From: Chloroflexota bacterium
GTDB lineage: Bacteria; Chloroflexota; UBA6077; JACCZL01
DNA length: 36,119 nucleotides
Assembly (NCBI GenBank): GCA_020850535.1
Contig: JADZEM010000010.1
Span: 1 to 36,119, forward strand
Direction of reading: 5' to 3'
The notes under the pieces were generated by a model. That model did not search any database, had not been told where the DNA came from, and worked only from the letters and a program-made list of their open reading frames with translations. Made by a program: the position numbers and the translations under genes. Positions 23,712-31,593 of the stretch are shown one piece after another. Numbering within the stretch: position 1 is the first letter of the stretch; every line of letters starts with the position of its first letter.

Positions 23712-24083
23712 CGGCCGGCGCGGCGCAGCTCGAATCGCCACGGGAGCATGACAGCCAGGGCGGATCGTGCGAGCATATCGGCCAGGAGTATGCGTGGCAG
23801 GACTCAGATCGGGCCAGAAAGGCGGTCGGCCCGAAGCGGAGGCCGAGTGACGAACATAATTGTCAATATGTCGGGCACTCCATGCTGGACGAGGGCTGAC
23901 CTGGAGAGCATCGTCGACGCATCCATGCCTCACCGTCGGATCCGAACCGCCGCCACTGCCGTCAGATCCAGGAAGCAACCTGGGAAAGATCGGAGCTACC
24001 AGCCTGGCCTCTGGTAGAATCGGCCGGCCCCGGGGCAGCACGATTCCGCCGGGAGATCCGCCACCTCCGCGCCTGGAGCCGCC
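23712..24083. other. Divergent intergenic region between two glycosyltransferase genes
   Basis: No gene is supported in these 372 bp. An AT-rich patch at 23852-23870 (AACATAATTGTCAATATG) contains a perfect TTGACA on the minus strand (23861-23866) but no good -10 at the right spacing. On the plus strand a TGGTAGAAT motif precedes the gene at 24084. Confidence 0.5.
24012..24020 (+). promoter_or_regulatory. Extended -10 (TGG-TAGAAT) upstream of the gene at 24084
   Basis: TG-N-TAGAAT fits an extended -10 element and sits 64 bp before the start codon. No -35 is visible, which is acceptable for extended -10 promoters. Confidence 0.4.
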
Positions 24084-26108
24084 GTGACCGTCGCCGCCGA
24101 AGCCGCTGGGCTACGCTCGTCGCCTCAGGCTGAGCGGCGTGTCTGGCGCTGGCCGACCATCGACCTGGCACTGTGCGGGCTGCTGGTGCTGGCGGCCGGC
24201 CTGGCCCGGCTGCCGAACCTCGACCTCTACACGATCTCGTTTCCGGAAGGTATCCGCGCCGCGCAGCTTCAACTGATGGCGGCCGGCTACCGGCCGTGCG
24301 TCGAGATCTTCTGTAACCAGGGGCCGCTGCTCTTCTACGCTATCTACCCGAGCTATGCCCTTTTCGGCGGAACGGCCGCCGGCGGCTCACTCGAAGCGGT
24401 CCGCAGCGGCATCGTCATCTTCTCACTGATCGGGATCGCGGCGACCTACTGGGTCGGTCACCTGCTGGGCGGCCGAGTGGCGGCCGTGCTGGCCGGGCTG
24501 CTGGTGGCGCTCTCGCCCACCTACCTGAAGTTCTCCCGGCTGGCGCTGGCCGAGGTGCCCGCCGAGGCGCCGGCCATCCTGGCGGTAGGCGCGGCGCTGA
24601 TGTTCAGCCGCACGGGCCGCGACCGCTGGCTGATCGCTGCGGCGCTGCTGACGGCGTTCAGCCTGCTGCTGAAGCCGGTGACGCTGGCCGTCTGCGCGCC
24701 AGTCGGGCTGGCGGTGCTGCTGCGGGCCGAGCGACGCTGGCGGAACGTCGCGTTGCTGGTCGCCGTGACGGCCGCCGGCATCGTCCTGCCGACGCTGGTG
24801 ATCGGGTTCTCGGAGATCCTCGAACAGGTGGTGGCCTTCCGGCTCCGCAGTCGTTCCGCCGAGGGCCGTGGGATCGGCTGGAACTGGTCGCGCATCGTGG
24901 AGGAGCTGTCGGCGGACCGGCCCGGACTGTTTGCGTTTGCCGTCGCCGGCGGCATCATTTTGCTGGCTCGGCTGCGCGCCGCTGCCCTGCCGATCCTGAT
25001 CTGGCTGCCCGCCTCGCTGTTGCTGCTGCTGGTACACACCCCGCTGCACGGCAAGCACATCGTGACGCTGATCCCGCCGGCCGCCCTGCTGGCAGCCGGC
25101 GGCGCCGGACAGGCCTGGGCGCTGTTCCGTCAAGCGCGGCGGACTGGCCTTCCGTCAAACCAGCCGTGGCTGCCGCGCGCGGCTATCGGCCTGTCGGCGC
25201 TGGGGCTGGCTGCCTACCTCGTGTTCGCGCCGTCGGTCGTGGCGCGCAACGCCGATCTCCTGCTCGATCCGGACCCGCTGGAGAACGAGCCGCCGGCCTA
25301 CTGGTACCCCGAGGCGGCGTCCACCCTGCGCGCCATCACCGACCCGACCGAGATGATCGTCACGGATCATCCGTACATCACGTTCCGGGCCGGACGGCTC
25401 GTGCCGCCGCCGCTGGTCGAGTCGTCGGTGACGCGCGTCCTGGCCGGCTCCCTGACCCCCGAGGACACTATCGCCGAGGCGACGCGCTACAACGCGCAGG
25501 CTGTTCTGCTGTGGGCTGACAAGATCACGACGATGCGCGAGGTCAAGAGCTGGGTCGACCGTTCGTTTGTGGCGGTGCGCGCCTACGCGGCCGACGGCGA
25601 GGCGATCCCGACGCTCTACGTGCGCCCGGACCGCGTCGCGCGGGCAACGGCTGCACTGGCGAGCATCACACCCCGCCCGGTGCAGGCCGAGTACGAGGGT
25701 GGCATCCGCATCCAGGCGTTTGGCTTCGACCACCCCCAGCTTGCGCCGGGCGACGTCAGCGCCGTCAACGTCCAACTGGTCGCCGTGGGCAAGCCGGCCG
25801 CCAGCTACCGCGCCGTCTTCCAGTTGCGCGGCTCGGACGGCGACGCCTGGAAGAGCGACGAATTGGCGATCGGTGGCCTCGGGCCGGGGTCGGCCGGCTG
25901 GAGCGACGGCCGGACGATGTCGCTCGGCGCGCTGATGCGGTTGCCGCGCACGACGAAGCCGGGCGAGTACAGCCTCTCGATGCGCCTCTACGATCCGCGC
26001 GCCCGCCGGTTCATGGACTCGACAGTTCAGGGGGCCGAGCCCGGCCGCGACGACCCCAAGGGTGTGACGCTCACGACCGTCACGGTCGTCGCCTCGCCAG
26101 CACGTTAG
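24084..26108 (+). CDS. Polytopic membrane glycosyltransferase-like protein with soluble C-terminal beta domain
   Basis: This 674-aa protein has a GT-C-like membrane half (~25-390). First helix LALCGLLVLAAGLARLPNLDL is followed by a loop with FPEGIRAAQLQLMAAGYRPCVEIFCNQGPLLFYAIYPSYALFG, typical of PMT_2 family proteins where an acidic residue in this loop is catalytic; here it is Glu in FPEG rather than Asp-Glu. Many hydrophobic segments follow. Residues ~400-530 form a soluble region, and ~550-670 look like a beta-sandwich (IRIQAFGFDHPQLAPGDVSAVNVQLVAVG ... GEYSLSMRLYDP). The GTG at 24084 follows GGAG. Its 3' end overlaps the end of the convergent haem peroxidase gene by 29 bp. It probably glycosylates a lipid-linked or surface acceptor. 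Acceptor and donor are unknown. Confidence 0.75.
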   Translation: MTVAAEAAGLRSSPQAERRVWRWPTIDLALCGLLVLAAGLARLPNLDLYTISFPEGIRAAQLQLMAAGYRPCVEIFCNQGPLLFYAIYPSYALFGGTAAGGSLEAVRSGIVIFSLIGIAATYWVGHLLGGRVAAVLAGLLVALSPTYLKFSRLALAEVPAEAPAILAVGAALMFSRTGRDRWLIAAALLTAFSLLLKPVTLAVCAPVGLAVLLRAERRWRNVALLVAVTAAGIVLPTLVIGFSEILEQVVAFRLRSRSAEGRGIGWNWSRIVEELSADRPGLFAFAVAGGIILLARLRAAALPILIWLPASLLLLLVHTPLHGKHIVTLIPPAALLAAGGAGQAWALFRQARRTGLPSNQPWLPRAAIGLSALGLAAYLVFAPSVVARNADLLLDPDPLENEPPAYWYPEAASTLRAITDPTEMIVTDHPYITFRAGRLVPPPLVESSVTRVLAGSLTPEDTIAEATRYNAQAVLLWADKITTMREVKSWVDRSFVAVRAYAADGEAIPTLYVRPDRVARATAALASITPRPVQAEYEGGIRIQAFGFDHPQLAPGDVSAVNVQLVAVGKPAASYRAVFQLRGSDGDAWKSDELAIGGLGPGSAGWSDGRTMSLGALMRLPRTTKPGEYSLSMRLYDPRARRFMDSTVQGAEPGRDDPKGVTLTTVTVVASPAR

Positions 26109-27765
26109 CGTACCCGGCACCCTGTACGGCCACGACCGGGCGCGCCGTTTGTGGGATGGCGAACGGCCGGTTGCCGCCGGGTCCGACCAGTGGACGGTCG
26201 CCAAGCGGATTGACATCGCCGGCGAGCTGCAGCAGGCGCGGCATGGTGATGTCGGCGTCGGGAAAGAGCGTCGTCTGCCAGCCATCCGGCGCGGAGAGGT
26301 ACGAATCGGGATCGTTGCGGAGGAGGCCGGCAAACACCTGGGCCACGATGCGGCCGCCGACCGGGCCAAGCATCTGGCCGCCGCCCAGCACCTCCGCCTC
26401 TTTGAGTACGTAGAACCAGAGCGGCGTTTGCTCCAGCAGGCCGTGCGCGCGGAGCACCCGTCCAGCCGGGGAGTCGTCGCCAAGGTGCCCGGGGCCGAGC
26501 GGCCGAATCCCGTAGTGCGCCGCAACCGATTGGCCTGACGGCAGCCCCGCCCGCTGGCCGCGCACAAGGTTGCGGACCGGCAGCGCCGCCGACCGATCCG
26601 CTGGATCGTCGCTGGCGGGGTTCCCGACGTTGACCAGCCGGAACAGCGTCGGCGCGAGGAGCGGATCGAGCCTGCGGCTCAGGGTCGGGCGCGGCGCGCC
26701 ATCGAGCAGCCGCCCAAAATCGAAGAAGCGCCGCCAATCAATGATCCAGTCGCTGGGAATCGGCACTGGATCAGTACCGTCCCCCGAACGGCTCCCTGAG
26801 CGCCCCGAGAAGCGGAAGAGCAGGCTGAGCGTGGCCGGCGTCACGGCATCCGGCCCAAACCCGAAGACGCGATTGAAGTCGTACGCCTCGCGCACCATGC
26901 TGTGCCCGAAGCGGTAGGCCGCCATCGAGAACTCGACCGGGATGAACGGGTACGTTGCGTCGTCGTAGATCGTCGTCTCGGAGGTCAGCTCGGCCCGCAG
27001 CACGTCACGGTCGATCAGCCGCCCCAGGAAGTCGTGGACCACGACCCACTGGTAGTGCCAGACGACAAGCCGCCGCGCACGGTCGAAGACGGACTCGCCG
27101 GGGATGTCCTTCACGTCGATCTCGTCGCGCCGGATGCCGGCGACGACCCGATTGTGCAGCTTCAGCATCGCCAGGTGAAGCTGCGCGACGATCAGGTTTT
27201 CGTCGTTGCGCGGGTCCGCGATGATCGCCAGCCCGCTCCTGGCGCGGGGGAGATCGTTCGGAAACGGCGGCAGCGCCCGCAACGTCCGGTCGCCGCGCAC
27301 CTTCCAGGGGACCGTCTGCCCGATCTCGAACAGGTCGGTGTCGTCCGGCCGACGGCAGTAGAGGTACGGCTGGACGGCGCGGCCGCCCCCGTACACGCTG
27401 TCCAGGTCGAGGGCCGGCGTCCGGAAGTTCTCCAGGGCCAGCGGATCGACACGCCGCTCCTTCAGGGAGGTCGGATCGAAGGTGATATCGTGGTCGATAA
27501 ACTGGCCGAGGTAGGTGAACCCGGCCGCCACGCCAGCGTTGTCGCCGTCCGGATCGGTGCTGGCGGCCCCTTCGTTCATGGCGAGGCCAAGCTCGATCAG
27601 CGCACGCTCGTCGACCTCCAGGTGGTCGAGCTGCGGGAACATGCGCCCGAACTTGCCGCTGCCACCATCCGGCGGACGGCGCGTCGGGTTACCCGGCCGC
27701 TCCATCGAGCCTTCGCCGTGAGAGAACACGTCGGTCTGGATCGTCGGCCGGCGCGCATCTGGCAT
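26080..27765 (-). CDS. Animal-type haem peroxidase family protein
   Basis: This 561-aa member of the peroxidase-cyclooxygenase superfamily carries the distal haem motif GQFIDHDITFDPTS (D91, H92, with the Asp-Thr-Phe calcium-binding type continuation). DPRNDENLIVAQLHLAMLKLHNRVV places R186 as the likely catalytic Arg, and MAAYRFGHSMVREAY supplies the proximal haem ligand H288. It oxidises halides or organic substrates with peroxide. No signal peptide is seen, so it may be cytosolic or leave by another route, as for other bacterial members. The start MPDARRPTIQ at 27765 follows GGGAGG at ideal spacing; a longer frame to 27828 lacks such a site. Ends overlap tail-to-tail with the membrane glycosyltransferase. 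About 200 bp with no recognised feature separate it from fni upstream. Confidence 0.9.
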   Translation of the reverse strand: MPDARRPTIQTDVFSHGEGSMERPGNPTRRPPDGGSGKFGRMFPQLDHLEVDERALIELGLAMNEGAASTDPDGDNAGVAAGFTYLGQFIDHDITFDPTSLKERRVDPLALENFRTPALDLDSVYGGGRAVQPYLYCRRPDDTDLFEIGQTVPWKVRGDRTLRALPPFPNDLPRARSGLAIIADPRNDENLIVAQLHLAMLKLHNRVVAGIRRDEIDVKDIPGESVFDRARRLVVWHYQWVVVHDFLGRLIDRDVLRAELTSETTIYDDATYPFIPVEFSMAAYRFGHSMVREAYDFNRVFGFGPDAVTPATLSLLFRFSGRSGSRSGDGTDPVPIPSDWIIDWRRFFDFGRLLDGAPRPTLSRRLDPLLAPTLFRLVNVGNPASDDPADRSAALPVRNLVRGQRAGLPSGQSVAAHYGIRPLGPGHLGDDSPAGRVLRAHGLLEQTPLWFYVLKEAEVLGGGQMLGPVGGRIVAQVFAGLLRNDPDSYLSAPDGWQTTLFPDADITMPRLLQLAGDVNPLGDRPLVGPGGNRPFAIPQTARPVVAVQGAGYANVLARRRP

Positions 27766-27962
27766 CAGACGCCTCCCGCTCGCGGGCGGACGGACCGGCC
27801 GGCCACCCACTTCCTCGCGTGCCGCCATCCGCTCTGCGGATGATCCGCGGCGCTATCCTGGTTGGCACCAGGATAGCGCGATTCGGCAACACGGTGGTGT
27901 GCGGTCACCCCGCAGGACGGCCCTGAGCGGGTGCGGAAAGTGAGCGGGCGCGGCAAGAGCGG

Positions 27963-29075
27963 TCAGTCGCGCGGTACGAGCTGCCCCAGCCAGACGCCGG
28001 TCTCGCCCACGATCACCCGTGGCTGATGGCAAAGGTCGGGTGGCGTCCGCGAGCCGGTCAGGAACATCGCCGTCCGCAGCTCGATCAGGAACTGCTCGAT
28101 CCACGCCGCGACCGCCTCGTATCCCTGGAGCGCGGCCATCAGCAGCGGCCGCGCGACGCCGACAGCCGTCGCACCGAGGGCAATCGCTCGCGCGGCATCC
28201 AGGCCGGTCCGGACGCCACCGGTCGCGATGATGGGGAGGCCCGCCGGGGCCGCCTGCGTCACCGAGACCGCCGTGGGAATGCCCCAGTCTCGGAAGACCT
28301 CGCCGAGCTGGATGCCGCGCCGGTCACCCACCAACGCGGCACGAGCACCCTCGACCGCTGCGAACGAGGTACCGCCCAGGCCGCCCACGTCGAGCGCCTG
28401 CACGCCGCACCCACGCAGTGCCAGGGCGGCGTCGGTCGAGAGGCCGGCTCCGGTCTCCTTCCCGATGAGCGGGACCGTCATCTCGGATACCAGCGCGGTG
28501 ATGGCGTCGCGCACACCGCGCGCCTGCCGGTCGCCCTCGGGCATCACGGCCTCTTCGAGGATGTTCAGGTGAACGGCGAGCGCGTCGGCCTGGACCATCT
28601 CGACGCACGCCCGCACCTCCTCGACCGTCAGGCCGGGCGCGCCGTGCTGGGGGATCAACTGCGGCGCGCCGATGTTGCCGATGAGGAACGCGTCGGGGGC
28701 TTCCTGGCGGGCGACGGCGTAGGTACGCCGCTGGTGCGGGTCGCGCAGGGCCGCCCGCTGACTGCCGACGCCCATCGCCAGCCCGTACGCCTGCGCGGCC
28801 TTGGCCAATACCTGATTGATGGTGTAGGCATCCGGGTGGCCGCCGGTCATCGAGGCGATGACGAGGGGCGCACGCAACCGAAACCCGAGCAGTGGCGTCG
28901 TGAGGTCGATCTCGTCGAGATCGATCTCGGGCAACGCCTGGTGAATCAGCTTGATATCGTCCCAGCCGGGGCGCGTCCTGCTGGCAACGTCTTGCCCGGC
29001 GATGATCGACAGATGCTCACCCTTGCGGGCCGAGATCTCCGCACGCGCGTCCGCGCCGTCTCGCGAGTCGATCAC
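27963..29075 (-). CDS. fni: Type 2 isopentenyl-diphosphate delta-isomerase (FMN-dependent)
   Basis: This 370-aa enzyme interconverts IPP and DMAPP for isoprenoid synthesis using reduced FMN. Family landmarks in order are RKGEHL near the N terminus, PLVIASMTGG, MGVGSQRAAL, HLNILEEAVMPEGD, GKETGAGLS, DVGGLGGTSFAAVE and IIATGGVRTGLDAARAIALGA (FMN phosphate site). In characterised IDI-2 enzymes the segment reads HLNPLQE, where Gln is catalytic and Glu binds Mg2+. Here the Gln is Glu (E174) and the metal Glu remains (E175). The GTG start at 29075 has no clear ribosome site and no alternative. No mevalonate-pathway gene is adjacent. The fold is certain; activity with the changed residue is less so. 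Confidence 0.88.
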   Translation of the reverse strand: MIDSRDGADARAEISARKGEHLSIIAGQDVASRTRPGWDDIKLIHQALPEIDLDEIDLTTPLLGFRLRAPLVIASMTGGHPDAYTINQVLAKAAQAYGLAMGVGSQRAALRDPHQRRTYAVARQEAPDAFLIGNIGAPQLIPQHGAPGLTVEEVRACVEMVQADALAVHLNILEEAVMPEGDRQARGVRDAITALVSEMTVPLIGKETGAGLSTDAALALRGCGVQALDVGGLGGTSFAAVEGARAALVGDRRGIQLGEVFRDWGIPTAVSVTQAAPAGLPIIATGGVRTGLDAARAIALGATAVGVARPLLMAALQGYEAVAAWIEQFLIELRTAMFLTGSRTPPDLCHQPRVIVGETGVWLGQLVPRD

Positions 29076-29180
29076 CGATCTGGCCGTTGGTGAGGCTGGC
29101 CGTCGGCGCGCTCCACCACGCCGAGGGGCCGCAGGGCAAGTGTACCACGCCCCGCCAAGCCTGTGAACAATTGATGAACA

Positions 29181-30350
29181 TTACCGAGGCAAAGACTGCT
29201 TCGCGCGCTGGAGCGCGGACGTGTCGGTCAGGCGGGCCGGGTCAGGCTTCGGGTCGCCGGCCGCGTTGATCTCGCCCAGCAGCTCCACGACGCTCCGGAC
29301 GCCCGCCTGATCGATGTCGCCCTCGCGCGGGATGGCGTCGAGCATCTGGACGTACTGCTCGTAGACGATGGTCGCCTCGGCCTCGTTGGTCCCCAACGAG
29401 TCGGCCAGCAGCTTGATCGCCGCGCTCTTGTTGGATCGGTCGCCGATCCAGCGCTGGGCCTGGATCGTGGCGCGGATCAGGCGCGTCAGCGTGTCCTCGT
29501 TCTGTCGAGCCCAGTCCGGCCGCACGGCCAGCCCTTCAGCCTGGAAGTCCTTGACCGCGTCGCTCGCCTCGGCCAGCACCTTGAAGCCGGCGCTGCGCAG
29601 GCGGCCGGCCCGGACTGGATCGACAAACGACGCGCCAACGGTGCCGTTCGCCACCGCTGCGCCGACGACCCCCAGGTCGGGGAAGGCGATCGGCCGTGAA
29701 TCGTTCTCGGAGATCGCGCGAGCCTTGAGGAGCCGCTTGAGCACGGCCGCGGCGGCGCTCTTCTCGTCGAAGTAGCCAATCGGCCTGCCCTTGAGGCCAG
29801 CCAGGTCGGCCACGTCCTGCGCGGCGATCAGCGCGAACGGCGCCTTGTTCACCAGGCCGGCGACCATCACGAGGTTCTGGCCGTTCTTTCCGACCTGAAT
29901 CAGCCGATCCGTGGCCACCACGCCGATGTCGCGCTCACGCTTCTCGACGTCCTCGGCGGCCATTGTCGATCCCGGCTCAGTCTCTTTGCGCTCGACGACG
30001 ATCCGCTGGCCGGCCAGGAACCCCTGCTTCTCGGCCACATCGACGATCCAGCCGCCGAGCGACGCCGACGTGCCGATCTTGACGCGGGTAGGTGGCACCG
30101 CTGTCGGGCTGGGCGACGGCGAAGGTGATGGAGGCGGCGACGGTGACGGGGCGACTGCGCCCTGCGCCGGGGCGGCCGGCTGGCCGGGCGTCGCCTGGGG
30201 GGCAGCCGAGGTCGCCGAGCGCGTCGGGATCGTGATTGAGGGGACATCGCCGCACCCGGCGACGAGCATCACGGACAACAGCAGCCATCGCAGCGCCTTC
30301 AGCACGAATCGCGCTCCATCACGTTCGATTGAGTAGCTGGCGGACCACAT
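29181..30350 (-). CDS. ABC transporter substrate-binding lipoprotein (NMT1/SsuA-TauA-like)
   Basis: This 389-aa lipoprotein has a signal peptide ending in the lipobox LVAGC (Cys 33). A Ser/Pro-rich tether (SPSPPPSPSPSPSPTAVPPT) follows, then a two-lobed periplasmic-binding fold: RVKIGTSASLGGWIVDVAEKQGFLAGQRIVV, DIGVVATDRLIQVGKNGQNL, LKGRPIGYFDEKSAAAAVLKRLL, NGTVGASFVDPVRAGRL. This pattern is typical of NMT1/THI5-like binding proteins for sulfonates, nitrate or pyrimidine precursors. No permease or ATPase gene is next to it. The ATG at 30350 (MWSASYSIERDGARFVLK) is preceded by AGAAGG; a much longer upstream frame has no signal-like start. It is divergent from fabD across 189 bp. The thiamine operon lies ~3.5 kb away but a functional link is not shown. 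Confidence 0.82.
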   Translation of the reverse strand: MWSASYSIERDGARFVLKALRWLLLSVMLVAGCGDVPSITIPTRSATSAAPQATPGQPAAPAQGAVAPSPSPPPSPSPSPSPTAVPPTRVKIGTSASLGGWIVDVAEKQGFLAGQRIVVERKETEPGSTMAAEDVEKRERDIGVVATDRLIQVGKNGQNLVMVAGLVNKAPFALIAAQDVADLAGLKGRPIGYFDEKSAAAAVLKRLLKARAISENDSRPIAFPDLGVVGAAVANGTVGASFVDPVRAGRLRSAGFKVLAEASDAVKDFQAEGLAVRPDWARQNEDTLTRLIRATIQAQRWIGDRSNKSAAIKLLADSLGTNEAEATIVYEQYVQMLDAIPREGDIDQAGVRSVVELLGEINAAGDPKPDPARLTDTSALQRAKQSLPR

Positions 30351-30492
30351 GTGCACACCTTCTGAGAGGCTGCGCAGGGCCATCTTCGAGGGTAGCACGT
30401 CCGAGACAGAAGGTACGCACACGAGGCCCGGGAAACGGGCAGACCTGTGGGACAGCGTGCTCGCCGGCACGTCCCGCCGGCCACCGGCTGTG

Positions 30493-30498
30493 TACACT
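30493..30498 (+). promoter_or_regulatory. -10-like TACACT upstream of fabD
   Basis: CTGTGTACACTGA lies 42 bp before the fabD start in the divergent region with the lipoprotein gene. No -35 is recognisable. Confidence 0.25.
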
Positions 30499-30539
30499 GA
30501 CCCCTGTCCGGCGCAGCGGCGCACAAGGGAGAGCGGGTC

Positions 30540-31475
30540 GTGGGCAAGGTAGCGTTCCTGTTTCCAGGTCAGGGGTCAGCGGCAATCGGCATGGGTGAGG
30601 CGCTGGCTGAGGTCTCGCCGGCGGCGCGTCGGGTGCTCGACCGACTGCACGAGCTTGCGCCGGCGGTGCGTCAGCTGATCCACGAAGGGCCGAAGGACGA
30701 GCTGATCCGGACCTCGAACGCCCAGCCGGCGATCTTCGCGGTGGACTGCGCGGCGCTGGCCGCGCTGCAGGAGCGCGGCATCCAGCCGGATGTGACGGCC
30801 GGGCACAGTCTGGGCGAGTACGCGGCCCTGGTCGGGGCGGGCGTCCTGAGCTTTGACGATGGACTCCCGCTGGTGATCCAGCGTGGCGCGGTGATGGAGC
30901 AGGCGGCGGCCTCGACACCCGGCACCATGATGGCGATCCTCGGCTCGAACCCGGCGGCCGTCAACGCGCTCATCGCCGAGTGGGCGCGGCGCGGCGTCAT
31001 CGCCAACGCCAACGATAACGCCCCGGGTCAGGTCGTGATCTCGGGATCGGTGGAGACCCTGCAGGCGGCGGCCGCTGACTTCAAAGCGCTGGGTGCGCGG
31101 GTCATGGACCTGCCAGTCGGCGGGGCGTTTCACTCGCCGTTGATGGCCACCGGGCAGGAAGCGTTTGCCGCAAACCTCGAGGGGGCGCCCTTCACGAACG
31201 GCCGGGTTCCGGTCGTCTCGAACTTCACCGCGTCGCTCGCCGCCACGGCAGACGCGGTCCGCGCCGCGCTGCGCCCGCAGATCACCGGACAGGTGCGCTG
31301 GCGCGAGTCGGTCGATGCGATGCTGGCGTTCGGCGTGGACACCTTCGTCGAGGTCGGGCCGGGCAAGGTGCTCTCCGGCCTGGTGTCCCGCTGTACGAAG
31401 GGGCAGGCGGTGACGATCCTGAACGTCGAAGACCCGGCCTCGCTGGAGAAGACGCTGGCGGCGCTCGGAGCCTGA
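30540..31475 (+). CDS. fabD: Malonyl-CoA:ACP transacylase
   Basis: This 311-aa enzyme loads malonyl groups onto acyl carrier protein for fatty acid synthesis. All active-site parts are present: oxyanion GQGS (Q11), the nucleophile elbow GHSLGEY (S90), the malonate-binding Arg (R115 in VIQRGAVM), catalytic His (H198 in GAFHSPLM) and the C-terminal EVGPGKVLSGL loop. Length is normal. The GTG at 30540 has GGGAGAG upstream. It stands apart from other fab genes: the lipoprotein gene diverges on the left and a tandem repeat and convergent LuxR-type gene lie on the right. A polyketide-synthase-associated acyltransferase is less likely as no such genes are present. Confidence 0.94.
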   Translation: MGKVAFLFPGQGSAAIGMGEALAEVSPAARRVLDRLHELAPAVRQLIHEGPKDELIRTSNAQPAIFAVDCAALAALQERGIQPDVTAGHSLGEYAALVGAGVLSFDDGLPLVIQRGAVMEQAAASTPGTMMAILGSNPAAVNALIAEWARRGVIANANDNAPGQVVISGSVETLQAAAADFKALGARVMDLPVGGAFHSPLMATGQEAFAANLEGAPFTNGRVPVVSNFTASLAATADAVRAALRPQITGQVRWRESVDAMLAFGVDTFVEVGPGKVLSGLVSRCTKGQAVTILNVEDPASLEKTLAALGA

Positions 31476-31503
31476 CGTACCCGCCCGGCCACCCAGCCTG
31501 CCC

Positions 31504-31593
31504 GCTACAGGCTGAGCAGGCCACGGCTACAGGCTGTGAGCAGGCCACGGCTACAGGCTGAGCAGGCCACGGCTACAGGCTGAGCAGGCCACG
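31504..31593. repeat. Four tandem 22-24-bp repeats that include the 3' end of the LuxR-type gene
   Basis: Four copies of GCTACAGGCTGAGCAGGCCACG, cut as 31504-31525, 31526-31549 (with a 2-bp TG insertion), 31550-31571 and 31572-31593. The last copy contains the final codons and stop of the minus-strand gene: each copy read on that strand encodes the same ending R-G-L-L-S-L-stop. The array fills almost the whole gap between fabD and the convergent gene. Confidence 0.92.

Noticed and set aside
31504-31593. CRISPR-like array
   Set aside because: Units are contiguous 22-24-bp copies without spacers and include a stop codon of a gene.
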